Assembly: GCA_965153455.1 (NCBI GenBank)
Contig: OZ234499.1
Coordinates: 1,984,001 to 2,048,000 of the forward strand
DNA: 64,000 nucleotides
Source: Sphagnum compactum
Lineage: Eukaryota; Bryophyta; Sphagnopsida; Sphagnales
Reading direction: 5' to 3'
Shown here in pieces: positions 1 to 11,760 of this stretch. Under the pieces are notes generated by a model, which did no database searches, was not told where the DNA came from, and saw only the letters and a program-made list of their open reading frames with translations. The translations under genes were made by a program, and so were the position numbers. Each line of letters begins with the position of its first letter. Positions within the stretch are counted from its first letter, which is position 1.

Positions 1-3000
1 AAGCATTCAAAATGCAGGAGCAACTACTTACAGGCTCTGCAGGCATCCTCTACAAGCACTGAATATGAGTCTCAACACAATCAAGAGTAGGAGTTGGAGT
101 ACTAACTTCTAGCATCAAGCCAGATTGGGTTGCCAAATAATGGAAACGCATGATCCCTCTGCTCCTCCACAAAAGAGTTTGGTTGCAATGCCTGATTTGG
201 TCCTCAGTGCTGCCACTGCCCATGAAATTTTCATGACATGGTCCCAGATTCTTGTCCCCAAGCTCTGTAAGATTTGTGGCAGTCTCACCATTATTGGTAA
301 CAGAAAATGTTGTAGATCCTTGTCATGAAGACATGATTTGAGATTCTCATGATATGGTCCCAGATTCCTGTACCCAAGCTCTGTAAGATTTGTGGCAGTC
401 TCACCATTATCAGTAACAGAAAATGTTGCAGATCCTTGTCATGATGACATGATTCCAGCAACCACCAAGTGTTGGCTTCACCAGTGCCACTTCGTGGATC
501 TGGACCAGTTTCTGCAAATTCTTACAGAGTAACATTAGCTTGTCTGAAATTGAGACTACCATCAATGTTCATGTCACCATATTATGCTTTGGGCATGACA
601 CAGACTTGATTTGGGGCACTTATCTCAACTTTCTTGAGCTCTGCTGAGATGAACTGATCCACTATTTCCATCATCGCTTGAATTGAGACTGAATGACACC
701 AGTTGATGTCACTGTTCCTCTATGAAATGTGGTTCTCTCAACAGGCTTGGACTCCACACTCTTGTTCATGAGCACCTCCAGGGCACTGAGAGATCAAGGT
801 TTGGTCCAAGCAGACCAAAAGCTGGATGGAATGCCTTCAAATTGGGTTGAGGGAGAGCCCAAAGAGGGAGGAACTAGCCACAAAGCTCTTGCCAAAACCA
901 ATGCTAAGTCAGCTGTTGCCTGATCAGTAACCTCCTACTCATACTGGAGGTCATTCAAGATTTTATTGTCATTCATGTAGAACACTGCTGACAGGACATA
1001 TCAAACAGGTACCTAGAAATTCACATGCACCATCTCAATGCTTAACTGAGTTATAAAACCAACTTAAAATCTATAGAGAGGAAACTCTAGAGCACAGTTC
1101 ACAAATCAGAACTGATTCATCTGTTTCTTTGAAGGTGTTGCCTTGATCTAGCATTACATCTGCACACACATGGATGAGGTAATTAATGTATCACAGAGCC
1201 TCTGGGTCATGAACCATAACAGGGTCACTAAGTATCAATATTGAACCTGTATGCCTTACCACTCTTGCTATATATACAAAGAACTCCCCCTAGCTTATAC
1301 ACAAGAAAGACCTGGAAGGAAGAAATACAAGGTGACCAAAATTACAAAACTTTAAAACTAAAACCTACATCACATCTCAGTATGCCCAATTGTCGAATAA
1401 ACAAACTCTGATTCGGATAAGACTAAAGCCTAAGGTTGTTGTGTACCTTGCTGTAATTGTTGGGATAGTCTGCTGATGATACTGTGGTTCGGAAGCATTG
1501 TACTGAGATGTATTGCCTCCATCAGCAGCATGTGCAAACTCTCATCCACTCCAATTGCTGGCAGGCCTAGATTTACAACCACCAAAAGCTTTTGAACTCC
1601 ATGTCATAAAGCATACAACTAGCCTTCACCTACTGTAATTGACAAAATAGTGCCTTAACAAGGATCCTGGAAACAGATCTGGTAGAACCTGGGATATTGA
1701 ATCATGCAAAGGACTGAGGGGCTCTCAATCTCAGGTCAAAGTAGGTTGATAAGTTGATTTTGCTGATCCATCAAGCTCATGTGGTTTCCTTGGAGAAAAC
1801 ACAATTACAAGAGCTCAGCAACCTACAAGCCTCAATAGTCAATTGAATCAATCTCTTACCTAATTTGTTACTTAAAACACAATGAATCACAAAGACATCA
1901 TGCTTCAGAGGACACATACCAGATTGCAATCATCTCTGATGTAAGCCTTTCTGGGACAACAAGCTGGCTGTGTCTCTGAGGCAAGGTCCCTGATATATGA
2001 AGATTAAAGGGCTTGCAGAAACAGTCGGAAAGCCTGGACCAAGAGCTGCTGCTGCATTTATTATCCTGTAATAGAACAAATTCAATCACATTGCTCGGTT
2101 AAGGATATGATGCCGGAAGTGGCAATCAAAGGAATTTGCATATGAAAACCTATACACCCCACTGGGCAGCCATTTCAATGCTTCATGATTAAACCAACAT
2201 GGAGAATACACCAAAATGTTCGCAAATAAAAATTTAAAACTCTACACCAGAAAAATCTTCTGAATCTTGCAGCAGTGTAGCCCACACTGCAACAGTGATC
2301 TGGTTAGATGATCTGCTTCAGATCAATAGTGTGATAATTTGAATAAGTGGAACCTGGTTAGAGAAGGAAAAGGCAAATTTCTTGAGCAATTTGGTTCACA
2401 TCAAGAGTCGTCTGCTGCATCTGAAATCTCAGCAAGAACTTAACTTTATTGACCTGGATTCTGATGCTTCTGGAATAGAGCACAACACAACATCCTAAAA
2501 CCACATCCTGAGAGAAGCAACCATAAATTCTAGACACAAACTGCCTGCCATTATACCACATGTAAAATTGCAAGATCATCAACTATGCATCTCAAGCCTG
2601 ACAAACAACCTTTGCAGTCGTAAAGCATATCTTATTCAAAATTGTACAGGATCACACCAGATGACTACAATCTCCAAAAACCAGAAACTGATACAAGTCT
2701 CTGGCCAAAAGAAAACCTGAAGTGGAACATACAGAACATTTCAAAAAAATAGGCAGAGCCAATCACACTAAGGACATCAGACATGTAGCAGCACATTGCT
2801 GAATTGAAAGTTGCAACTTTCTTTACTATGCAGGCATGCATCAACACTCAAGACTCTGGTACTCAATCTCAACCCAATGTCTATTCAGCCTCAATCTGCC
2901 CAGATTCAACCTGGGCATATCCTATTACAATGACAAGGACTAGTCAAACAACAAACAAGAACTTAGAACACCCAAACTAAGGAATGAATACCACTACATA

Positions 3001-4039
3001 TGACAGTAGACTTGATAATTCCTGGCGCATGGCACATAACAATACCTACCAAGGTTCTCCTCAGCATGCTACAAAAAGGAGAGCCACGATAATTCCCCTA
3101 TCCACTAAGAAGCTTTTCAGCAAATTAGAAAATATCCTCCTTAATCTTGGCAGAACATAAATACCAGCTCTCTAACTCTTAGCAACCCAACCAACCACCC
3201 CCAGCAGTTCACAACCTTGGCCATGTGCGCTCCAGACTTCAGACCCTGGGTTTACTGTCGAGATTGTGTCCCCCTATTAAGACTGGGCAGCAACCCCTGT
3301 ATTCAGGAGGACAAAAGGATTCACACATCAATACTTCCTCCACCATCCAGCAAAATGAACACAAAACATCTCACAAAAGGAGATGACACTCTCCCATAAA
3401 CATAATCCAAAACAAAGCAAGCCCCAGAATCAAAAGACAGCTATAAAGACAAGACTCCAAAACCTCTAAGATGCATCTGAGGCCAGACAGCAACTGATGG
3501 TGTCTCTAATACACTGATTAAATGACAACCTCCTCAAAGGAGGGGTCAAATCTCCTTCATCTCAGATCACCTTTCTGGGACAACCAGTTTAATAGTTAAC
3601 ACCATCAACCTGTTCAATAACTAACAACCAGTTGATCACCTTCTCAAACACATTCATCTGCATGGATTTATTCTGTAACAATCAACACAATCTGTTCACT
3701 CTAGACATGACATTCAGATCTCAAAGACACTATCTACTTATATAGTTGCAGGACTCTGGAAGAACTCATGAAATTAGGGTGTAGCATAGAAACTGCTTGC
3801 AACTGAACCAAGTAGGACCTTGACTGTCCCCAACAAACACAACATGACAAGGCCATTTAAGTCCAAAACGTGCTGGACAGCTCACCAAGGGTCCTGAAGC
3901 ATCTGCAAAAGTTAGATTACCCACATCTACTAAAATTATGTTCACATGTACCAATTCAGCTGGGTCTTTTTGCTTACAAGAACTCAAACATGTTTTGAAA
4001 GTGAAAGCCTACCAACAGACACTAGACACTGTAAACTAA
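1..4039. other. 3' flank of hnRNP gene, no recognisable gene
   Basis: About 4 kb of visibly higher GC than the AT-rich intergenic DNA further along, without a recognisable coding exon on either strand. The open frames are short (74 codons or fewer) and match nothing I know. Because it lies directly downstream of the minus-strand RNA-binding protein gene and lacks the poly-A/T and MITE texture of other intergenic DNA, part of it could be a long or spliced 3' UTR or a noncoding transcript. That is inference. The only structure I see is the 116-bp tandem duplication at 231-462. Confidence 0.5.
231..462. repeat. 116-bp tandem duplication, 2 copies
   Basis: Two adjacent copies of about 116 bp. 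'atggtcccagatt' occurs at 238 and again at 354, followed in both by the same text through 'gatccttgtcatga'. The copies differ by scattered substitutions only, so the duplication is fairly recent. Confidence 0.85.
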
Positions 4040-5768
4040 CTAGCCAGTGCGAACACCAGCAGCAGGGTAGGGCCTGAAGCGTGCATCAGGACCTCTATGT
4101 GACTGCCTGCCAGTGGCGCCATAACCTCCCCCATAGCCAGCTGTCCCAGTGGTAGCCCCCTCAGCTGCTGCTCCACTCCCCATGCTATAGCTGCCACTGC
4201 CTGTAGTGCCTGTCCCTGTTGCAGCAGTGTTGTAGGAGTCCACTCCAGCTGATCTCCATGTGTTATCTGCATAGCCTGAAGAATATGCATCCCCATATCC
4301 CCCTCCCCCATAGCTCCCAGTACTAGCTCCTCCTGCCACTGAGCTGCCATAGCCACCTGTGCTTGTTCCATAGCCACTGCCTCGTGCTCCATATCCTGCA
4401 GTGGACCCATAACCATTCTCACTGTTCCCATAGCCATAGCCAGCCCCACTGTAGCCACTACTTCCAGTGGCTTGACCAGCACGTGCCCCACCAGAACCCC
4501 AAGCCACATTTCCATACCCACCCACGCTGCCAGGAGCACCAGCACCATAGCCTGCGGCAGTTCCTGCATTGCCATATCCAGCCCCTCCACTTCCCCAAGC
4601 ACTTCTCCCACCACCAGGGGCACTTCCAGCTCCCCCACTACCAGCTCCTCCACTCCCATAACTGCCAGCTACCCCATAACCAGCTCCACCTGGAGTGCTA
4701 CCATATCCAGCACCACCGTAGCTGCCCCCTGCTGCGGCACCATACCCAGCACCCATGCCATAACCACTTCCTCCATAAGCACCATTCATTCCTGCACCAT
4801 AGCCTCCACTGCCACCATAACCAGCTGTTCCATACCCTCCAGCACCATAGCCAGCATATCCACCCCTACCAGCTCCAGGACTTTGACCATAGTGACTATC
4901 AGCCCGGCCAGCATAGCCAGTGCCACCACCACCTGAGTAGCCTTGGCCATAGCCCGAACCATAGTTGCCTGTTCCTTGGCCTCCAAAGCCACTGATATTT
5001 CTGCCTGTGCCTGCAGAAAGTTCTTTGGGAGTGGCTCGTTTAACCTCCACCATCTTTTCGTTGAGCTCATGAAACGACTTTAGAAGAACATTTTCCACTG
5101 CGTCCTCAGAATCAAAACTGACGAAGCCAAAACCACGAGGCCGTTGAGTGTTGTGGTCATACATAACAACGACATCTGTGATAGTACCAAACTGCGCGAA
5201 ATATTGTCTGAAGTCATCCTCAGTGACAGAAGAGGCTAAGCCTCCCACAAATATCTTCTTTGTCCTAGGGTGGGACGACGCTGGCATTTGGCCACCGTTG
5301 CTGCTCCTAGGCACATTCTGCTTCTCATCCCGGGGCACGGCTTTTTTCGCTTCCACCTAAATAATGTTGAAAAAGAAAGAGACAGCTACACTAGTTATTA
5401 CGTGCTTACCAGACCATCACTCCTCTCGTTTTCTCCCCCTCACCACTCTCCAGACATAGCCTACGACAATACCGCATACCAACATCTCTCTCTCTCTCTC
5501 TCTCTCTCCAGACTTCAACACTAGGATTTCTTGCAGGGGGTCACTTACCGTTCTGCCGTCGATGGTATGCTTCTCTTTCACAACGCGGTCAGCAACGGCG
5601 GGATCCGCAAAAACAACAAAGCCGAAGCCGCGAGCACGGCCAGTGGCCCTGTCCTTCATGATGACAACCTCCACCACTTCGCCGTAAGCCTGAAAATGGT
5701 CGCGGAGCTTCTCCTCTGTGGTCTCCCATGAGATCCCACCGATGAACAACTTCCCCTGGTCCGAGTCC

Positions 5769-5770
<2 letters not shown>
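4040..5770 (-). CDS. hnRNP-like RNA-binding protein, 2 RRM + Gly-rich tail
   Basis: A plant heterogeneous nuclear ribonucleoprotein of the A/B / Musashi-like class, expected to bind RNA in nucleus and cytoplasm and act in splicing, export or mRNA stability. Exons 5549-5770 and 4040-5356 join in phase 0 across a 192-nt intron (donor GTAAGT, acceptor TTTAG) and give 512 residues. RRM1 spans about 6-80 (RNP2 KLFIGGI; RNP1 RARGFGFVVF, 47-54). RRM2 spans about 107-182 (KIFVGGL; RPRGFGFVSF). Residues ~195-495 are a low-complexity Gly/Tyr/Ser/Ala tail with GYG and GGYG repeats, the type that drives condensate formation, and the protein ends in an Arg/Pro-rich segment. The start is the ATG at 5770 (MDSDQGKLF), five bases after a (GA)n tract in the leader. 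The intron interrupts the end of RRM1 at '...DGRT|VEAKKAVPR', a junction typical of plant members. Family assignment is sure; which paralogue is not. Confidence 0.95.
5485..5508. repeat. (CT)12 microsatellite in hnRNP intron
   Basis: Perfect TC/CT run inside the single coding intron of the minus-strand hnRNP gene. On the transcript it is a GA-rich tract 40 nt inside the donor site. Confidence 0.95.

Positions 5771-5775
<5 letters not shown>

Positions 5776-5810
<35 letters not shown>
5776..5810. repeat. (CT)n microsatellite in hnRNP 5' leader
   Basis: Uninterrupted CT run of about 35 bp ending five bases before the ATG at 5770, so the mRNA leader reads (GA)n immediately upstream of the start codon. 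GA/CT tracts in plant leaders are known targets of BBR/BPC (GAGA-binding) factors. A regulatory role here is inferred. Confidence 0.9.
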
Positions 5811-5813
<3 letters not shown>

Positions 5814-6480
5814 TTCTCTTCCCTTCTTTTCCCTTCCCTTTCCCTACTAATAAAAATTCGCAATAAGAACAAAGACAGAAAACCACTTCTACGCACAGTT
5901 CTCCTTCTCTAGGCACACAAAGCTCCAGACAAAAAAAAAAAACCCTAACACAAATCTAAATGCCCACCTGAGCGAGCGCACAGATGGGATTGCAACAGCG
6001 CAGGGATACAGAAGAGAGGAGAGAATGAGCGGAACAAACTCCGCAGAGACAAAATTAGGGTTTGGTGATCGCGGAGCAAACTGTGCGTGAAAGAAGTGGA
6101 AGCAAGCACACCCCCGACCCCCCGGATGTAATCTTGACACACTTCCACGGCTGTGATTGTTCCCCGCGCGTCTTGGACGGTGGGCACGGTCCAATGCTTC
6201 AAAGCGATCTGGGCCAAGCCTCAAGGTGGGCAGAAATTAACTTGAATTAATTAAATAAACAAATAAACAAATCAATGGTGACGATTTTAGCTACAAATTC
6301 TATCCGATTCTCTGTTTGGAAACTTGTGCTCAATCGATGTTCCCATAATTTCAAATGAAAGTTCCCCACAAAAAAATCCTATTTTTTTGTAAAAAAAATC
6401 ATGTTTCCATAGTAAATTAATACCTACCCTTTTTTTGGTTAGACAATCGGTAATAAACAAGATGACAATTTATTTACATA
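5811..6480. promoter_or_regulatory. hnRNP gene 5' flank
   Basis: Sequence upstream of the minus-strand hnRNP gene. It has moderate GC to about 6235 and then turns AT-rich. It contains 'aaaccctaa' (5939-5947) and 'attagggtttgg' (6054-6065), i.e. telo-box-type motifs in both orientations, common in promoters of plant translation and RNA-handling genes. No clear TATA box and no other gene seen. Confidence 0.4.
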
Positions 6481-6707
6481 CAGTAGAACCTGTCTAAATT
6501 AATACTGCCTAAATTAATAACTTGTGATAATTAATATGTGCCTGTGGAGTTCACTATAAAAAATTTCGGGACCGCCTGTGGAGTATCAATTATTAACTAT
6601 TGGAGGTTTATTGATAAATGTATGGGGCCCGACTTGGGACTGGACCACATATATTAATTATCACAGGTTATTCATTTAGGCAGTATTAATTTAGACAGGT
6701 TCTACTG
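6481..6707. mobile_element. pogo/Emigrant-like MITE with TA target duplication
   Basis: A 227-bp element with near-perfect terminal inverted repeats of about 60 bp starting CAGTAGAACCTGTCTAAATT on both ends. It is flanked by TA at 6479-6480 and 6708-6709. TIRs of the form CAGTARAACC plus a TA duplication are characteristic of Tc1/mariner-superfamily pogo-like MITEs such as Arabidopsis Emigrant. There is no coding capacity. The high arm identity suggests a fairly recent insertion. Confidence 0.9.
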
Positions 6708-6952
6708 TAGTTTGTTTGAAATTGGTCTCGTAACCCTGATTTCCATTCCATTAGTGTTGCCAAAGTTCTTAAAGAGGTGCCAAACAAAATGCTCACAATC
6801 TCAAACCCTATGTTGTTTCCGACATGTAACAATTCACATTAACATGTTCCCAATGATTTGACAATTGATCGTTTGAAGGTTCCTAATAAGAAATTGAAGA
6901 AATAGCCTATAATTTGCTCTTTTCAAGTTTTTTTGGGGGGGGGGGGAGAGAA

Positions 6953-7124
6953 ACTCAAAAGAACCATCAATTTTTGTGGTAAACTGAGTTTCAGCACTCA
7001 AAAGAACCATCAATTTTTGTGGTAAACTGAGTTTCAGCACTCAAAAGAACCATCAATTTTTGTGGTAAACTGAGTTTCAGCACTCAAAAAAACCATCAAT
7101 TTTTGTGGTAAACTGAGTTTCAGC
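6953..7124. repeat. 43-bp tandem repeat, 4 copies
   Basis: Four near-identical units starting at 6953, 6996, 7039 and 7082, each containing 'accatcaatttttgtggtaa'. The array follows a 12-base G run (6935-6946). It makes a spurious short minus-strand open frame. Confidence 0.95.
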
Positions 7125-10100
7125 ATTTCATACTGAGATTAAATAAAATTCCCTTACTTTGTGGATACCACTGAAAGAGGGGATAGGGATGAAAGGAGGC
7201 CCAAAGACAGGGTTACTTTATGGATGACCCTAATAAGTTCATGATTTGATGATATATAATTGTATGTTTTGTATAAATTAATGGTTACATCACCATTGTG
7301 AAAGGTCAAAAGTGAGTGAAGTGACAAAGTGATTGAATTAAAGTTTTATTGGTCCTGCCTTTGCAAGGCAGGGATATTGTGTTGAAAATCATTATAGAGT
7401 AAAGTAGCTTCAAGGGAACTTTTACCCCCTTAGAAACTAGGTGAGATGATTCAACCTAATTTGGTTGGAAAAAGACTCATATTCATGTTTTGACATTTTG
7501 TTTTCTCCTCCACCTTCTCAATTGTGCACCCAAACCTCAAGCAACTTTATCACCAATCCATAAATCACAAAACTAAATATGAAACTACTTTCTCCAAAAA
7601 TGGTTATGGCACTCATCATATGCGAAATTCATGTCATTCTTTCAAAATGTGACAATGTGATTGAAAACATTCAAATACACATTTCTTCTTTAGTTGGTTT
7701 GAAATTTCGCACAAATATAAAAATAAAATACAAAAGGGAAATATGTGATCATTTTATTTTTTTGAGTATGTGCTAAACTACTTTTCAAATGCCTTGCATG
7801 TAACAATTACTTAAGACCAACCAAAGAGTCTTAAATCTTGGATTTCTACTTTGCTTCCAACATTCAAAAAGAAATACATGGGGTTTTAAATGCTTTTCTT
7901 TCATTCCTAACAAAATAGGAAGACAAGAAAATCTATAACATGTTATTTGTAAAATTTTAAAATTTTTGGTTGGTTTATTCTTCTGTTGGTTGAGAATAGG
8001 GTGTTTCCATTGTTGAAAATTATGAGAAACAATCTTTGTTTCCAATGATGTTGAAATGCCACCATGTATTGCAGCTTGTGGTAGAATCTGAAATTGTGAT
8101 AAATTAGTTGAATGATGATCTTGTTCTAACATCTTTGAAATGATTATTGAGACTAATTAGCCAACTAAGGAGTTGGTGAATATATAGAGAATTGTAAATG
8201 TTTAAGAGATACCAAGTTGATGCAAAGAACATAAAGTGTCCTTTGGAGCGGTGAGGAAAACATGAATCCTTGTTTTTGGAGGGGTGAGGAAAACATGAAT
8301 CCTTGTTTTCAATTGTTTCTTTCCCTGCCTGTTAGATCCTTGAAATAGTGATATTTCAAATTGAAATAAAGAGAATTTTTTCCTTAGTTAGAATATTTAT
8401 GAATTTGAATAGATGTAGGTTACAATAAAATAGTTTAAATAATTTAATATTTACAAGCAACTAGCTTACTGATGCTAAGGTGGGTTGCATTTTACCCTTT
8501 AATTAACAAAACTGATTGAAGATGATGCTTCTTTTTTTCTTAAAAAAGTATAAAGGTGAGTTTGAGTGAAATAAGCTTGTGAACATATCATTCATAATTT
8601 CATCCCCTTGTATGTAGGTTTGTAATAAAATTCTTGAATTTTGTTATTGAAGTTGTGATAACTATCTTGAATATCCAAGGAATATTATTTTTTAGGATAT
8701 CTGGAAACATGAAATTCGGCTTTTGATTAAAAAAGTAATTGATATTCTTGGTGGACATTGTGAGAAAACTTCTAGAAAGACTAAAAGATCTCAGTTGGTT
8801 CTCAAAAGTAAAAACCTTTACATTCTTTCCTTTTTCTCTTCTTTTGGGCACAAAAAAGGAACCAGGTACAAAGGCCCCCAGGACCAGGTTTTTGCATTCA
8901 CTGAACCCATGTCACCAAGTTGGTGCATCTTAAGTAAAAACCTTTGTATTCACAAGCAAGATTGTACCACGACTTCAAGCTTGGAAGGGAATTATGTACC
9001 CCCGCACAAATTTTCCTTGTAAAGGATTACTCAGATTTCCAATCAACCCATATCCAACTTTTCTGCGACTGGAATCCCCCTTCCACCCCACCTTGGTGTT
9101 CAGGTTATAGTCCTCAAAGTCTAATTCCTAATCCCCTTCCCCCAAAGACCAGCACTGTGCGGGTATCAATTCTAAACCATCAGCCCCACTCAGGGGATAC
9201 ATGTATATATATAAATATCAGCAAAGCTAAGGCAAAGGATTTGAAAAATTTCCACTTTGGGTACAAGCGCATGTGCTTTGCAATTCTCAAGCTGGGTTGG
9301 GTGAAATGTAAATGTCAAACGATGAACTACAGGTGCATATATACCTATACTACTTACAATAGGGAGAATGTATGATAATATATAAGTAACCCTAAACCCT
9401 GATTGAGACATGTATAACCCATATGAATCATATCTGAGTGGATTGCAAAATGTCAGAATGAATATCATTCGGAAGATAAATTTTGCATGAAACCCTACCC
9501 ACCTCGTCTTCCACCACAAAGTACGCAAAAATGTTCAAAGCCTCTAATCCAATTGCAGAGCATTGCAACCACCATAACAAGGTCGATTTCTACTCATTTG
9601 CACCATCCTCATTTTGCAAGCTCTTTGAGAGCCTGATACTAGGGAAATGTGGGCACAGGAATGACAAAAGCCATATTCACTGCCATTTCAAGAGGTTCAA
9701 GAGATACTTACAACCCTTTTGATACTTACATCAGTAGGCATCCATGCTTCTTCCTCCATCCTGTTCATGGTATAAACAAGCATTTCTGACCCATAGATAA
9801 AACAATGACTTTTATTTTGTAGATTGCTATGTGACATTGCATGACACAATAGAGAATCACTCATGTTCAGAACATGGTTGCACCATCTTTTTTTTTACAC
9901 TAGCAAGAGAAACCTGACTGAAGACATGGAGAAAACTCAAGATTGACAATGCAAAGATTCCTGCAAACACTTTCCTATGCAATACCTTGTTGACCTGATT
10001 TCATTTGGAAGTAATCACAATTTGCTAAAGCTTGGAGGATCTTTTGGATGAATCCCTTCTGCAACAAACCAACGAAGAAAGACAACAGACATGGTTGAAA

Positions 10101-10167
10101 TCATTGCCTGTACCTTACATTGTGCAATGTGTACAACAACTAATTGCCAATGCAGGCAGCACAATGC
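7125..10167. other. intergenic, degraded repeats
   Basis: AT-rich DNA without a recognisable gene. Positions 7125-7250 resemble 28700-28825 ('catttcatactgagatt...ttactttgtgga' against 'catttcatagtgagatt...ttactttgtgaa'), so this is one copy of a dispersed repeat. 8251-8310 is a 33-bp tandem pair. 9750-10167 probably includes the 3' UTR of the quinone reductase gene. The open frame at 7785-8132 (115 codons, minus) matches nothing I recognise. Confidence 0.5.
8251..8310. repeat. 33-bp tandem pair
   Basis: 'gtgaggaaaacatgaatcct' occurs at 8251 and 8284 with the following 'tgtttt' shared: two units of 33 bp. Confidence 0.85.
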
Positions 10168-11496
10168 TTACTGCTTCAGCTTTTTAGCAATGCCTGCAAT
10201 GTAAAAGCCTTGATGGTAAGCTTGCTCCAGCTCAAGCTGGCTGGGCTGTCGTGTTCCATCACCAGCGTAAGTGCCTGCCCCATATGGTGATCCACCCTTC
10301 ACTTCTGACAACTCAAACATCTTTGCTCCAAATGTATACCCAATTGGCACAAAGATCATCCCATGATGTGTCAGCTGTGTGATTGCTGTCAACCTGAAAC
10401 CACCAACACAAGGTCAATACTGCTAACCATTACAATAGAAGTTTGAAACTTTTAAGAACTTGCAACAGGTTAGATATGACAGTGATCACAGAGTTACCAT
10501 AATGCCAATGTGCTCAAATGAATCTCATGAGTATATGCTGATTGTCTTTCAGAAGGCTTTGGCAATTTCTTGACAATTTGAACTTTGCCTAAGTCTGTTA
10601 GGTTGATGAATTGGAGCAGGAGGAGGCACAAGTGCTTACGCAGTTGTTTCTTGACCACCACCTTGTGAGCCAGTACTGTAGAAGAGGCCAGCAGGTTTTC
10701 CTGTAAGGGCTTGGGTTCTCCAAAGCCCACCAGTGCCATCCAAGAAGGCTTTAAACTGTGCAGCCATCATGCCATAGCGGGTGGGAAATCCAAAGATAAA
10801 CCCATCTGCATCAGCCAATTGTGCGGGCTCGATGATGGGAACCTCAGATTTTGGAGGTGCACTCATCTTAAGAAGAACCTCTTCAGGCAGTGTTTCTGGC
10901 ACCTGTTCATTCATTTCATTTCATTAGCCTTCCTTTCTTTCAATCACACAATTGACTATCCAGCACAGAAAAATTCATGCTTGAAACTGGAAAATGCAGA
11001 AAGGAAAAGAAGGAAGGAGCAAAAAAGGATTTTGAACCTGCCACAAGGTGGCCTCTACCCCTTCCACAGAGTTTGCTCCCTTCAGAATCTCCTCTGCAAG
11101 TTTGGCCACATGCCCATACATGGAATAGTACCTGCACATGCCACAGAAACACATCACACATCTTAAATCCTCTCAACTGGCACTGATAAACCTCTTCTCC
11201 CACCTCCCTCCATGTATGACCATGACCATGATCATCCCAAAAAGGACCCCCCCCCCCCCCCCCCCACAAAAAAAAAACCCCCCAAATCCACAAACCCTCA
11301 AACAAAAAAAAGGCAGAACCGTGAGAGAGAGGAGCCACACAAAACCCAAACCCAGGCGTGCCCCGAAAGGAAAACTTCCAGACATAGTGAAATCCAAAAG
11401 CAAAAATTCCACTAGAGATGAAAACAGCATTCATTATCAAGTAGTTTGAGATTCTTCAGCACACAAAACTTACACTATATACACCTTGGTAGTCAT
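10168..11496 (-). CDS. FQR1: NAD(P)H:quinone oxidoreductase, FQR1/WrbA type
   Basis: Flavodoxin-fold FMN enzyme that reduces quinones by two electrons with NAD(P)H, avoiding semiquinone radicals. Plant members are cytosolic or plasma-membrane associated and auxin- or stress-inducible. Coding exons 11474-11496, 11038-11131, 10640-10902 and 10168-10393 join in consistent phase and give 201 residues, close to the usual ~204. The 23-nt first exon is supported by the decoded start MTTKVYIV, donor GTAAGT at 11473, and acceptor TGTGCAG at 11132. The FMN-binding loop is YSMYGHV (10-16). Further family blocks are [31 protein letters not shown] and [14 protein letters not shown]. The tail AKKLKQ lacks the short Ser/Thr extension of some homologues. 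Intron 1 carries a 19-base G run on the transcript strand. The (GA)n-rich stretch at 11610-11651 lies just upstream. Several paralogues exist in plants, so the symbol denotes the family. Confidence 0.95.
11247..11265. repeat. 19-base C homopolymer in FQR1-like intron 1
   Basis: Run of 19 C on the plus strand followed by A-rich sequence. In the pre-mRNA this is a G19 run within the first intron, capable in principle of G-quadruplex formation. The exact length is prone to sequencing error. Confidence 0.9.
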
Positions 11497-11760
11497 TGTG
11501 GAAAATGCGCGGATTTTTATTTATTTTTTCGGACAAATCAATCACAAGTACTGATGGTAAGTTGGAGACGAGACGCTGAGAGAGTGTGCTCGCGTGATCC
11601 AAAGACAGAGATAGAGAGAGAGAGAGAGAGAGCGCTAGCGAGAGAGAGAGGTGAGGCAGCAGCGAAGGGGTGTTGAGAGTGTGAGAGACGAAGGAAACGG
11701 AGGTGAAATAGCCGAGTCCTTGCACACTGTAGTAAAGGAAAGAGCGCCGGAAAGAGCCCT
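11497..11760 (-). promoter_or_regulatory. FQR1-like 5' leader/proximal promoter with GA tracts
   Basis: Upstream of the minus-strand start at 11496. It contains perfect (AG)n at 11613-11632 and a second GA tract at 11640-11651. Read on the gene strand these are CT-rich, as is common in plant 5' leaders. Moderate GC stops at about 11760, where AT-rich intergenic sequence begins. Transcription start not determined. Confidence 0.45.

Noticed and set aside
4036-4659. 207-codon minus-strand frame in the hnRNP exon
   Set aside because: Shifted frame over the same Gly-rich repeat, without domain features.
4363-4995. 210-codon His-rich plus-strand frame opposite the hnRNP Gly-rich tail
   Set aside because: It is the antisense shadow of GGN/TAT codons in the Gly/Tyr repeat; composition follows directly from the coding strand.
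5771-5896. N-terminal extension of the hnRNP frame through (GA)n (RERERERE...)
   Set aside because: Microsatellite translation; MDSDQGKLF is the usual start for this class.
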